Of a stretch of DNA of 43,153 nucleotides, positions 28,961 through 37,149 are shown piece after piece (positions within the stretch are counted from its first letter, which is position 1; each line of letters opens with the position of its first letter). Source of the stretch: a virus; the IMG/VR virus record IMGVR_UViG_3300005467_000007, positions 1-43,153 of that record; one strand, given 5' to 3'. Under the pieces are notes generated by a model. That model was not told the origin of the DNA. It searched no databases and was given only the letters and a program-made list of their open reading frames with translations. Made by a program: the position numbers and the translations under genes.

Positions 28961-29192
28961 GAAGTCTGACCTGGGGCCGGTGATGCCGGCCGCGAAGCGC
29001 GAGCGGCCCGAAATCGGTGCCGGCCCGGGGTCGTACAAGTCCCAGGACGGGTACGCGACCGCATACCGTACCATGAACCCCAACACCGACGCCATGGCCC
29101 GCCTCATCGGCGGCCCCAAGGGCGGTGTGACCAGCACCAAGGGCGCCATCGCGGCCCCGAAAACCCCTGGCTCCTACGGAAAGAACTCGTAA
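28953..29192 (+). CDS. Small basic virion-region protein
   Basis: 79 residues from a GTG at 28953: MAKKSDLGPVMPAAKRERPE, then GPGSYKSQDGYATAYRTMNPNTDAMARL and a Gly/Lys/Pro-rich end. Like its upstream neighbour it is basic and low in hydrophobics. The pair might be derived from one ancestral gene or act together. No family recognised. Confidence 0.45.
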   Translation: MAKKSDLGPVMPAAKRERPEIGAGPGSYKSQDGYATAYRTMNPNTDAMARLIGGPKGGVTSTKGAIAAPKTPGSYGKNS

Positions 29193-29193
29193 A

Positions 29194-29550
29194 GTGTCCG
29201 AATTCCTCAAAAACTTCGTGCGTTCGAAGACTTTCAAGGCCGTTTTGGCTCTCCTGGCCGCCGCGGCGACCGCGTACGCCACCCAGGGGTGCGCGGGGCT
29301 GCTCGGGGGCAGTCAAACTGCGCGAGTCGCGCGCTTTAACTGCCAAGTCGACGCGCTGCAGCCCGTTTTCGGCGACGTGCTCGACACGGCGGACCTCGTC
29401 CGCAGCCTGTACAAGGGCAACGCGAGCCTGGAGGCCGCTCTGGCGGCCGCCGGTGCCACCGAGGCCGAAGTCCGCGCACTGGTCTCGGCCCTCCGCGCGT
29501 GCGAGGGGCCCCCGGACGTCCCGGGCGACGCCGGCCTGACCGCATCCTGA
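29194..29550 (+). CDS. Membrane-anchored or lipoprotein-like protein
   Basis: 118 residues from a GTG at 29194. The N-terminus (MSEFLKNFVRSKTFKAVLAL then LAAAATAYATQGCAG) is a basic region plus hydrophobic helix ending near Cys33, resembling a signal anchor or lipoprotein leader. Three cysteines in all. The C-terminal domain is helical (TEAEVRALVSALRACEG). It lies between head and adaptor genes. It could be a virion protein placed in the membrane during ejection, or a lysis accessory; neither is shown. Confidence 0.45.
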   Translation: MSEFLKNFVRSKTFKAVLALLAAAATAYATQGCAGLLGGSQTARVARFNCQVDALQPVFGDVLDTADLVRSLYKGNASLEAALAAAGATEAEVRALVSALRACEGPPDVPGDAGLTAS

Positions 29551-29580
29551 ACCCCGCCCGGCGGGCCGGAGTACCCGACC

Positions 29581-30333
29581 GTGCAGTCCAAGACCCTGAC
29601 CCAAATCATCGCCGAGGTGCGGTCGGCCAGTGACACCCAGTCCCTGACCGACCGACACCCCGACGCCGACCTGACCATCGCCATCAACGATTCCATCCGG
29701 TCGTTGCGCGGACTGGTGACGTCGCGCGGGTTCCCGTACTTCCTTTCCGTGACGACCGCGGCCACCCTCGCCGGTACGCGCGTGACCGGCGAGACGTACT
29801 CCGTCGTCCCGTGGCCGGCTACAGCCATCCAAATCCACGGCATCGACGTCGGGTTCAACTCCGCGGGCAGTGATTTCGGCAACTGGTATCCACTGAAGCC
29901 TATCACATGGGCCCAACGCCGGGACACCACCCAGGAATGGCGGACGAATCTGTCCCCCGGCACGGTGGGAGCACAGTATGTTTTCTCCGTGCTTACGCTC
30001 CCCCAGGGCTCCGGCGCGTCTACCACGCCGGGCACTATCGCGTTGTTCCCCGCGGCCGACTCGGGACAGTACAAAATCTGGTTCTTAACTGAGTTTACGG
30101 ACCTGACGTCCTCGGATGTTTTTTTGGCACTCCCGGATTGGCACGAGTGGATAATCCAGGACGTGGTCGAGAAACTGGCCCAGCGTGATGACGACCAGCA
30201 CGAGACCGCGGGCATCGCGGCCAAGCGCCGCGCCGAAGCCGACGCCCGCATGATGGAGTCCGTCCCGCGGGTAGTATCCGCCGGCCCCCTACGCCCACGC
30301 CGCAACGGCACGCGGCGTAGGTGGTCGATGTGA
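29581..30333 (+). CDS. Head-to-tail adaptor protein (P22 gp4-like)
   Basis: 250 residues. N-terminal LTQIIAEVRSASDTQSLTDRHPDADLTIAINDSIRSLRGLV matches the helical start of podovirus adaptor/DNA-stabilising proteins, where D-x-I-x-x-x-(I)N-x-(S/A)-(I/L) patterns are common. The middle is beta (TYSVVPWPATAIQIHGIDV) and the C-terminus is a long helix with LPDWHEWIIQDVVEKLAQRDD then AKRRAEADARM and a basic tail. These proteins form the ring under the portal that accepts the tail. GTG start. Confidence 0.65.
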   Translation: MQSKTLTQIIAEVRSASDTQSLTDRHPDADLTIAINDSIRSLRGLVTSRGFPYFLSVTTAATLAGTRVTGETYSVVPWPATAIQIHGIDVGFNSAGSDFGNWYPLKPITWAQRRDTTQEWRTNLSPGTVGAQYVFSVLTLPQGSGASTTPGTIALFPAADSGQYKIWFLTEFTDLTSSDVFLALPDWHEWIIQDVVEKLAQRDDDQHETAGIAAKRRAEADARMMESVPRVVSAGPLRPRRNGTRRRWSM

Positions 30334-31931
30334 CTGCTCCACGGCGATTCGTCCCCCCGTCTAAGCTGCCCGATGAACGGGCGCTACTGACCACGTTCCG
30401 GCAGGTCGCGGACGCGTTCGACCACCCGGGCGTGCCCCGACAGCGGTACCGCGACCGGCGCGGACACCAAGTCACCGCCCAAGCCGGCGACCTGGTGCGC
30501 GTCCAGACCAACGACACCGTGTTGCTGCCCGCCCCGCGCCCGTGTGCGGGTCAGACGGTCACAGTCGTGGTCGAGGGTACCCCCGTGACCGTCAAGGCCA
30601 CCACGGGGCTCGTAGACGGCGCGGCGTCGGTCTCCGCCACGACCGTGGGGGCGTACCATTTCGTCGCCACGAACGAGGGCTGGTGGCGCGGGCCGGGCGG
30701 GGCCGCTGGCGCGACCGGGCCGACGGGGCCGACTGGGCCGACGGGGCCCACTGGGCCGACGGGCCCGACGGGCGCCACCGGAACCTTCACAGGCGCCACC
30801 GGCGCAGCCAACGGCTATGCCAGCTTGCACGTCTACGCCAACGCGAGCTCTGCGCTCGTGGGCACGACGTTCCTCGGGGTCACGGTCGAGTCCGCGGCCA
30901 CCTATTCAGCTTCGACCGATATCGATACCGGCAACTGGTTCGATGTCGTCACGGTCGGGTCCGGCGGCGGCGGCGCGGGCGGGGCGCCCATCTTCCAATC
31001 GCAGGAAAACGGCTCTCCCGGCGGCGGCGGCGGCTGTTACAACCGGCGGACCTTCGCGCGGTCGGCGTTGGTGACGGCGCTCCCCATCGCCATGACCATC
31101 CCACTCGGCGGGGCGGGTGGTGCCGGCCAGACTAGCAACTCTGGCGCTGGGTTGCGTCCGAACGTGGGCGTTAATGGCGGTACTACGTCGTTCGGCTCGC
31201 TGCTCGTGGCCTTCGGCGGCGGCGGCGGTAACGGCATGAGTGCGGTGCAGGGTGTATCGTGCGGCGGCAGCGGTGGCGGCGTACAGGGGCCTGGGGTGGG
31301 GGCTGCGGCGGCGTCTACTGGCTCCAACCTGGGGGGTGAACCGTCATTGGCCGCGACCAATACCACGCTGGTTCAAAATGGGTTCGGTGGAGCCAACGCC
31401 AATACCGCAGTTGACGGTATGGCCGCGTGCGATGGGGGCGGTTCCGGAGCCCCGAACCGCACGTCCGCCACCACGACCGGGCGCGCGGGGGGGCGGGCTC
31501 TGCACGGTGGCGGAGGCGGCGGCGCGGGCGGCGGATGTAGCAACGGGGTTCCCGCGACCAACGCGGCATCCGGAGGCAACGGGGGCCTTTCCGGCCCATC
31601 CACAACCGCACTAGTGGCGTCGGCACAGTCTGGGCTCGGCGGCTTAGGCGGCACCGGGGCTGGTAATGGAACCAGTAACCCCGGCGCAGACGGTGCCATC
31701 GGCACGATGGACCACGCGGGCTCGGGCGGTGGTGGTGGCACCGGCTCCAATCGCACCAGTAGCAGCAACGGTACGTCCACGTCCGGGGCGGGCGGCGCGG
31801 GCGGATTCCCCGGCGGTGGCGGGGGCGGGGGCGGTGCGGCCTCGTCCTTCGGCGGCACGAACGCGGCCACGTCCGGCAAGGGCGGCAACGGCGGCGACGG
31901 CATCATCATCGTGATGGGTCTGCCGGCCTAA
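30330..31931 (+). CDS. Glycine-rich tail fibre / adhesin with collagen-like repeat
   Basis: 533 residues from the GTG at 30330 (GTGA overlap with the adaptor gene; a GTG at 30321 is possible). The N-terminal 125 residues are a virion-anchor-like domain. A collagen-like run of Gly-Pro-Thr triplets (about 128-150) follows, then a beta segment (SLHVYANASSALVGTTFLGV), then about 300 residues dominated by Gly runs with Asn/Ala/Thr between, and a terminal GNGGDGIIIVMGLPA. Such glycine-rich domains form polyglycine II helix bundles in phage adhesins, and the end GGDGIIIV is typical. It most likely binds the host surface. Confidence 0.7.
   Translation: MTAPRRFVPPSKLPDERALLTTFRQVADAFDHPGVPRQRYRDRRGHQVTAQAGDLVRVQTNDTVLLPAPRPCAGQTVTVVVEGTPVTVKATTGLVDGAASVSATTVGAYHFVATNEGWWRGPGGAAGATGPTGPTGPTGPTGPTGPTGATGTFTGATGAANGYASLHVYANASSALVGTTFLGVTVESAATYSASTDIDTGNWFDVVTVGSGGGGAGGAPIFQSQENGSPGGGGGCYNRRTFARSALVTALPIAMTIPLGGAGGAGQTSNSGAGLRPNVGVNGGTTSFGSLLVAFGGGGGNGMSAVQGVSCGGSGGGVQGPGVGAAAASTGSNLGGEPSLAATNTTLVQNGFGGANANTAVDGMAACDGGGSGAPNRTSATTTGRAGGRALHGGGGGGAGGGCSNGVPATNAASGGNGGLSGPSTTALVASAQSGLGGLGGTGAGNGTSNPGADGAIGTMDHAGSGGGGGTGSNRTSSSNGTSTSGAGGAGGFPGGGGGGGGAASSFGGTNAATSGKGGNGGDGIIIVMGLPA
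30711..30780. repeat. Tandem 9-base repeat coding Gly-Pro-Thr
   Basis: Repeated GGGCCGACG and close variants encode the collagen-like triplets of the fibre. Copy number is likely to vary. Confidence 0.75.
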
Positions 31932-31935
31932 CCGG

Positions 31936-31944
31936 TGCTATACT
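31936..31944 (+). promoter_or_regulatory. Extended -10 promoter (leaderless) for the SPFH gene
   Basis: TGC TATACT, the best -10 match in the genome, 9 bases before the GTG at 31954. It gives the SPFH, holin-like and tail genes their own transcription start. Confidence 0.6.
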
Positions 31945-31953
31945 AGGACTACT

Positions 31954-32487
31954 GTGCTCGATAAACTAGTCGAAACGATAATTTCCGTCGTGCACTGGTT
32001 CCGATTCTGGGCCATATGCGGCGCCGAGTACCGCGGTGTGATGTGCCGTTTCGGCCACCCCGTGCGCGACCTGCGCCCGGGATGGAACTGGAAGTTACCT
32101 CTCGGCGTGGAATCCGCGGCCCTCGCCGACGTGCGGGTGTGGGCCGACGTGCTCCCAGCCCAGTCCCTCCGCACGACCGACGGTGTTACGCTGGTGGTGT
32201 GCCTGATGGTGTCCCACCAGGTGGTCGACCCGAAGGCCTTCCTTTTCCAGGTGTTCGATTCGAATAACAATTTCCAGGACGTAGCCGCAGGGCAGCTCGG
32301 CGCCGCCGTGATGTCGGCCACCGCCGCCGAAGTCTACGACGGCACCGTCCTCCGAAAGGTCCGCCGAAAGGTCGTCACCGCCGCCAAGGCGTGGGGACTA
32401 GTGGTACACAATGTTCAATTCACCAGCTGCGCCGAAGCGCCCGCGTTCCGGCTATTCGGCATCCCCGGAGGGGGCCCCCATGAGTAA
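31954..32487 (+). CDS. SPFH / band 7 (stomatin-prohibitin-like) membrane protein
   Basis: 177 residues. An N-terminal hydrophobic segment (VETIISVVHWFRFWAICG, 6-23) is followed by EYRGVMCRFGHPVRDLRPGWNWKLPL, the classic band 7 opening (ERGVV-RFG-x-V-x-x-L-x-PG-x-x-x-K-x-P). Then comes SLRTTDGVTLVVCLMVSHQVVDPKAFLF, the core strand pair, then a helical stretch and AWGLVVHNVQFTS, the closing strand. It lacks the long coiled-coil C-terminus of full stomatins. SPFH proteins assemble on membranes and control proteases such as FtsH. Its own leaderless promoter and its overlap with a holin-like gene suggest a membrane role during infection or timing of lysis. Confidence 0.65.
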   Translation: MLDKLVETIISVVHWFRFWAICGAEYRGVMCRFGHPVRDLRPGWNWKLPLGVESAALADVRVWADVLPAQSLRTTDGVTLVVCLMVSHQVVDPKAFLFQVFDSNNNFQDVAAGQLGAAVMSATAAEVYDGTVLRKVRRKVVTAAKAWGLVVHNVQFTSCAEAPAFRLFGIPGGGPHE

Positions 32488-32689
32488 TAACTCAGTCCGT
32501 GACGAAGGTCGCTACGCCCTGATACCGAAGGTGACTCTCGCGTCACTGGACCAGCGGCTTAGCAATCTGGAGCGCATACTGCTGTCGATGCAGGCCCAGC
32601 AAACCCCGAAATGGGTACGCATGGGCGGCTGGACGTCCATCGTCGGGGCGGCCCTCGGCGTGGCCGTGAAAGTGTTGCTGGGGTCCTGA
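32480..32689 (+). CDS. Holin-like small membrane protein (XhlA-like layout)
   Basis: 69 residues: a short helix (LASLDQRLSNLERILLSMQAQ, about 20-40) followed by one C-terminal membrane segment (GGWTSIVGAALGVAVKVLLG, 49-68). This helix-then-anchor plan is that of XhlA/haemolysin-type holin accessory proteins. The ATG at 32480 has GGAGGGGG upstream and overlaps the SPFH gene by 8 bases, so the two are coupled. Alternative: a small tail-assembly or superinfection protein. The endolysin is far away at 23619. Confidence 0.5.
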   Translation: MSNNSVRDEGRYALIPKVTLASLDQRLSNLERILLSMQAQQTPKWVRMGGWTSIVGAALGVAVKVLLGS

Positions 32690-32690
32690 C

Positions 32691-35600
32691 GTGTCGCGTC
32701 TAACCCCACTCGCCATCCCGTTCGTCTCCGGCCACACGGACGAAATCGACGAGAAGCTCCTCCCCAACGGGGTGTTCGCGGACGTGTCCAACGCCCGCCT
32801 CCCCCAACCCGGCGGGTTGCGGCTGCGGCGTGGGTGGCGGCCGGTACCAATGGCGGACCTGGCGAACGGCTCCACCCTAACCGCCATCGACCTGTACTCG
32901 TTCGGTGAATCGCTGCTGGCGCTGAACACGAAAGTAGGCAGCAATCAGCAGTTCCTGCTGGCCACGTACACCCAATCTAACGCGACGCGGCCGTGGGTAC
33001 TGAACACGGATTCCGGCCTGCCGCCCATCACCCGCGTCAGCAGTGCTGGCAACATGCCGGCACTGTCGTCGAACGTGAACAACGCGTCGGCGGCGCTGAC
33101 TGCGGATGGCGTGTACGGGTGTGTGCTGCAGCAGTCCGCGACCCAGTCGGTGTTCCGCGTGTTCGTGCGGGCTACGGACGAGACCGTGGCGTACGGTGAG
33201 CTGACCAACGGGTCTCGCGTCCGCAAAGTCGTGTCCATGGGGTCGACATTCGGCCTAGTGGAGAACACCGGCGCCGGGCTGGATTTGTACTCCCTGAACC
33301 CTACCGGCACCGCCCCGGCGTGGGCGTTGGTGGGTACGCTGTTCGCTGCGGTAGTGACGTGGTTTGATGTGGCGGTCGCGTGCGATTCCACGCCTACGGC
33401 GCTCCATATCGCGGACGTAGTCGGCGCGGTCGGGTCGTACCGGCAGTTCACGTTCGCGGGGGTACAGACCGGAGCCACCAAAACCGTGGCCGCGGCCACA
33501 TGCCTGGCGGTTACGCTGTGCTCGAATGACGCCGCGGTGGAGTACGTCTCCCAGGACTCCGGCACGAAGGAGCTGGCGTTGACCAGTTTCTCCGCCACGT
33601 CGCCGTTCACCACGGCTGCGGGCCCGACCGCAGTGAACGCCGGCCAGGCGGTCGTGGATGGGCTGTTCTGCGTGGGGTTGTCCATCTCCGGGGTAGCAGC
33701 CACGCCGACGTCCGTGATGGTCGCGTCCGAGCACGCGGCGGGCGCGAATGATTTGCGCGAGGTTTCCTACAACACCATCAGCTCCCACGCCACCCACGCC
33801 GTCAACACGCGCCGAATCGCACTGGGGCAGCAGTTGTTCGGCGGGTTCATGATGCGTAACGCGTTGCTGGGCATAGGGCTGTCTCGCAGGCCTACGGGGT
33901 TTGGGCTGTCGGGCTCGGGTGGGTCGACATCCATGTACGCCGCGGCCGCTACGAATCTAACAGCGCCGTGGTGCTATATCGATTTTGGCATCGCGGCACA
34001 GTTTGACTTTTTCGCACATCCGCCGTTTTGGCCGGCCCAGTGCCCTACGGGAGACTGTCTGGTGCTGGCGCCGCGGGACGAAACCCCGAATACCGGCGTC
34101 ACGCCCCGTACGGCCACGTGCCGCGCGTTGCGGTTGGGGTCGAGTGAACGCCGCCCCGCGGCCCAAGTCAACGGCGGGTTGTACATCACCGGCGGCATCC
34201 TGACCGAGTGGGTCGGGGCGCTGAACGAAAACGGCCAGCTGTTCCCCATCATCAACACCCTGGCCGGGTCCAACTCGACCGGCACCATCGCTAACGGCAC
34301 GTATCAGTACCGCGCCGTGATGGTGTGGGAGGACGAGCGACAGAACACCCACCGCTCGATAGTGTCGGGCCCAGCCCAGCTAGCGCTCGCCGGGGCCAAC
34401 GACACCATCACGGCGACGGTGTACGCCGCCAAGACACTGCGCCGAAACGCGAACCTAATCACGAACCCGCGTATCGAGTTGTACCGCACGGAGGCCGGGC
34501 CGGGGGCGCTGTTCTATCTGACGAACTCTGCCGCCGTGGCCACGTTCACGGACACCGTCACTATCGTGGACACGATGCCAGACGCTACGCTGGTCGGCCA
34601 GGCCCAGCTCTACACCCAGGGCGAAGTCGGCGCCACGTCGGGCATTCTCGACCAGGCCCCCGCGCGGCCCAGCGCGTTCGTGGCCGCTACGAAACGTCGG
34701 CTTGTTTTGGGTTCGTCCAACACGTCGTATCAGTGGAGCCAGATTTCATTCCCCGAAACCCCAATATGGTTCGCCGAGCCCGGTGTGTCCGGCGACGCCG
34801 CCCAAGCGTACTTCGACGATGTCGAGGGCGGGCGCATCACGGGCGTCGCGGCACTCGACGAAATCGTGTTCATCGGGACCGCCGACCGGATTTACGTCAC
34901 CGGCGGCACGGGGCCGAACTTGGCCGGCGCCGGGGGTGAGTTCTCCCCGCCGGTACAACTCCCCGCCGACGTGGGGTTCTTCAACGCCCAGTCCATTCTG
35001 GAGACCTCCGAGGGGCTATGGTTCCTCGGGTCCATCAACACGTTCTATCTGCTCGCACGCGGCACCCCCACCCCGGAGTTGTCCCGCGCCGTCCAGGACC
35101 GCCTGACCACCGCGGTGGTCGGGTGCGGGTACGACCACGTCGACAACGTGGCCGTGTGGGCCACGGCGTCGGCCACCGCCGTCGTACGCCAGCTCGACAC
35201 CAAGCAGTGGTTCGGGGACACGTTGCCGTTCACCCCGATAGCGCTCCACTCGCACGGGGGTCAGTTATACGCCATCGCGTCCGATGGCGTGGTGTGGGCC
35301 CAGTCCCCGACCGCATACGGTGACGGTACGTCGGGGGCTACGGCGGTGGCGCTCCGGGTCACGACGGGCCAAATCGGTCCGTTCGAGATGGCCGGGTGGG
35401 GGCGGTTGGCCGTGGTGGAGCTCCTAGGGGAGTTCGAGACGGCGGCGGCACTGCTCGCGGAGATATCCTACGACGACGGGCTGACGTGGACGTCCCTCGG
35501 CACCCACACCGTGACGGGGTTGTCGTCGGGGCAGGCGTGGCAACGCCAGTGGTACCCGGCCCGCCAACGCGGGGACCGGTTCCGATGTAGGTTCACAATG

Positions 35601-35705
35601 ACGCCGACCGTCACCACCACGGAAGGATGCCGGCTGACCGGTTCAGTGGTATACTACTCCAAGCGGTCGGGTCAGACCCGGCTGGATTCGGCTAAGCGCC
35701 GGTGA
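32691..35705 (+). CDS. Tail nozzle / hub-like protein (T7 gp12 or P22 gp10 type)
   Basis: 1004 residues from a GTG two bases after the previous stop. The N-terminus PFVSGHTDEIDEKLLPNGVFADVSNARLPQPGGLRLRRGW is the signature of podovirus tail proteins that plug under the adaptor (the 'name the sequence, then list of changes' opening also seen in DNA-stabilisation proteins). The rest is almost all beta, with repeated blades (ITGVAALDEIVFIGTADRIYVTGG; EGLWFLGSINTFYLLARG) as in a propeller. It probably forms the distal tube and blocks DNA release until adsorption. No enzyme motif. Confidence 0.65.
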   Translation: MSRLTPLAIPFVSGHTDEIDEKLLPNGVFADVSNARLPQPGGLRLRRGWRPVPMADLANGSTLTAIDLYSFGESLLALNTKVGSNQQFLLATYTQSNATRPWVLNTDSGLPPITRVSSAGNMPALSSNVNNASAALTADGVYGCVLQQSATQSVFRVFVRATDETVAYGELTNGSRVRKVVSMGSTFGLVENTGAGLDLYSLNPTGTAPAWALVGTLFAAVVTWFDVAVACDSTPTALHIADVVGAVGSYRQFTFAGVQTGATKTVAAATCLAVTLCSNDAAVEYVSQDSGTKELALTSFSATSPFTTAAGPTAVNAGQAVVDGLFCVGLSISGVAATPTSVMVASEHAAGANDLREVSYNTISSHATHAVNTRRIALGQQLFGGFMMRNALLGIGLSRRPTGFGLSGSGGSTSMYAAAATNLTAPWCYIDFGIAAQFDFFAHPPFWPAQCPTGDCLVLAPRDETPNTGVTPRTATCRALRLGSSERRPAAQVNGGLYITGGILTEWVGALNENGQLFPIINTLAGSNSTGTIANGTYQYRAVMVWEDERQNTHRSIVSGPAQLALAGANDTITATVYAAKTLRRNANLITNPRIELYRTEAGPGALFYLTNSAAVATFTDTVTIVDTMPDATLVGQAQLYTQGEVGATSGILDQAPARPSAFVAATKRRLVLGSSNTSYQWSQISFPETPIWFAEPGVSGDAAQAYFDDVEGGRITGVAALDEIVFIGTADRIYVTGGTGPNLAGAGGEFSPPVQLPADVGFFNAQSILETSEGLWFLGSINTFYLLARGTPTPELSRAVQDRLTTAVVGCGYDHVDNVAVWATASATAVVRQLDTKQWFGDTLPFTPIALHSHGGQLYAIASDGVVWAQSPTAYGDGTSGATAVALRVTTGQIGPFEMAGWGRLAVVELLGEFETAAALLAEISYDDGLTWTSLGTHTVTGLSSGQAWQRQWYPARQRGDRFRCRFTMTPTVTTTEGCRLTGSVVYYSKRSGQTRLDSAKRR
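35647..35655 (+). promoter_or_regulatory. Possible extended -10 promoter for the internal-protein genes
   Basis: TGG TATACT inside the end of the nozzle gene, about 57 bases upstream of the ATG at 35719 from its predicted start. Good match to the box; no -35. Coding constraint could explain it. Confidence 0.35.
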
Positions 35706-35718
35706 GGGACTGACGACG

Positions 35719-37149
35719 ATGTACGACCCCAGAAACCCCAACGGTACGCCGACCGCCCCGACCAACGACGGCGGCCGGTCACAACCCATGGCGGCCCCGG
35801 TGGTAACGCCGACGGCGGCCCCCGCCCCAGCCGAGCGTGCACCGATGCCCACCAGTAACCCGGGTATCGGGTACAAATGGGTCTACGTGCCAGCCACGAA
35901 TACGTGGGAAATCCAGGGCGCGTCGGCATCGGAGAAGATGGACCAGCAACTCGCCGCGGCGTCCGCGCCGCCGCCCGCGCCGGTCGTCCCGTACGCCAAC
36001 GCTGGGGCGTCGGCCACGCCGGCCCAGCCCGCGGTGCAAGACGACGGCTCCGGCGGGCGGGGGTACATCTCCCCGAACGTCTCCCAGACGTATATCGACG
36101 CGGGTCAGGCCGCGCAGGCCGCGGCCGCCGCGCCCAAGCCCCAAGGCAGCGTCATCGGCTACGACCCGGGGTACGCTAAAGTCGACCGCACGGCGTACGA
36201 CCAGGCCGCCCAGGGTTACGACCGGGCCGTGTCGACGTTCCAGTCTGAGCTGGACCGGTTGTCCGGCGTGGACCCGTTCGGCAACCAGGCGTTCCTGCGG
36301 CAGGCCACCGACCGTGCGGCCGCACAGGCCGGCGGGCTAGCGGCGGGCGGATTGTCGACGGCGACGGCACGCGCCGGCAACATGCGCCAGGCCCAGGGTG
36401 TGCAGGCGGCCCTGTCGTCCCAAGGCCGCGACCAGGCGGCCATCCAGCGTAACGCCGACGAGGTCCAGGCGGGCCAACTCCGGCTGAACGCCGCGGGCGG
36501 GCTGGCGAACACCCTAGGCGCGAAGGCGACGAACGAAATCGAACTGGCCAAGCTGGACACCCAGACCGGCATGGCGAACATGGATGCGTACCTCAAAAAG
36601 TACGGCATCGACGCCCAGCTGAAGCAGCAAGACATCGAATCCCTCCGCAACGTCAACGTGGAGCTCCAGCGCCTCGGCGAACAGGCGTCCGAGGCCGATG
36701 TGAACGCGCTCCTCCAGAAATACGGCATCGACCAGCAGACCAAGACCGCGCTGAAGCAAATCGCCCAGTCCGGGAAGTTCACGCTGAAAGACGTCGTCGG
36801 CGGGGTGTTCGGCGTCGGCGCCGCGGTCGCGGGCGGTATCGCCACGAAGTCCGACCGTCGAGCCAAGTTCGACATCCGGGACCCCGACTTGCGGGACCTG
36901 GAGGACTATCTAGGCCGTACCAAGGGCAAGCTGTACCGGTACAAAGAACCCAAGTCGCTCGGCCAACGCGCGGGACTGAACTATGGCCCAATGGCCCAAG
37001 ACCTCCAGAAGTCGAAAATCGGTAAAACCGTCGTCATCGACCGCGGGGAGGACGGACTGTACGTCGACACGGCGCGTCTCGCGCTGGCGGACCACGCCGC
37101 GCTGGCGCACCTGGCGGCCGAAATCCGCACGTTGAAGGGCGGTAAGTAA
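35719..37149 (+). CDS. Internal virion protein with C-terminal peptidase S74 (self-cleaving chaperone) domain
   Basis: 476 residues. Pro/Ala-rich N-terminus, then a long helical region (about 150-355: ANMDAYLKKYGIDAQLKQQD and a second KYGID copy about 45 residues later), a glycine-rich hydrophobic turn (GGVFGVGAAVAGGIA), and from Ser378 a domain SDRRAKFDIR, LYRYKEP, GLNYGPMAQDLQKS, then LYVDTARLALADHAALAHL. This is the S74 intramolecular chaperone pattern; Ser378 and Lys383 match the Ser/Lys dyad that cuts the chaperone off. S74 usually ends tail spikes, so its use at the end of a helical internal protein is notable. Precedes two more internal proteins. Confidence 0.6.
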   Translation: MYDPRNPNGTPTAPTNDGGRSQPMAAPVVTPTAAPAPAERAPMPTSNPGIGYKWVYVPATNTWEIQGASASEKMDQQLAAASAPPPAPVVPYANAGASATPAQPAVQDDGSGGRGYISPNVSQTYIDAGQAAQAAAAAPKPQGSVIGYDPGYAKVDRTAYDQAAQGYDRAVSTFQSELDRLSGVDPFGNQAFLRQATDRAAAQAGGLAAGGLSTATARAGNMRQAQGVQAALSSQGRDQAAIQRNADEVQAGQLRLNAAGGLANTLGAKATNEIELAKLDTQTGMANMDAYLKKYGIDAQLKQQDIESLRNVNVELQRLGEQASEADVNALLQKYGIDQQTKTALKQIAQSGKFTLKDVVGGVFGVGAAVAGGIATKSDRRAKFDIRDPDLRDLEDYLGRTKGKLYRYKEPKSLGQRAGLNYGPMAQDLQKSKIGKTVVIDRGEDGLYVDTARLALADHAALAHLAAEIRTLKGGK

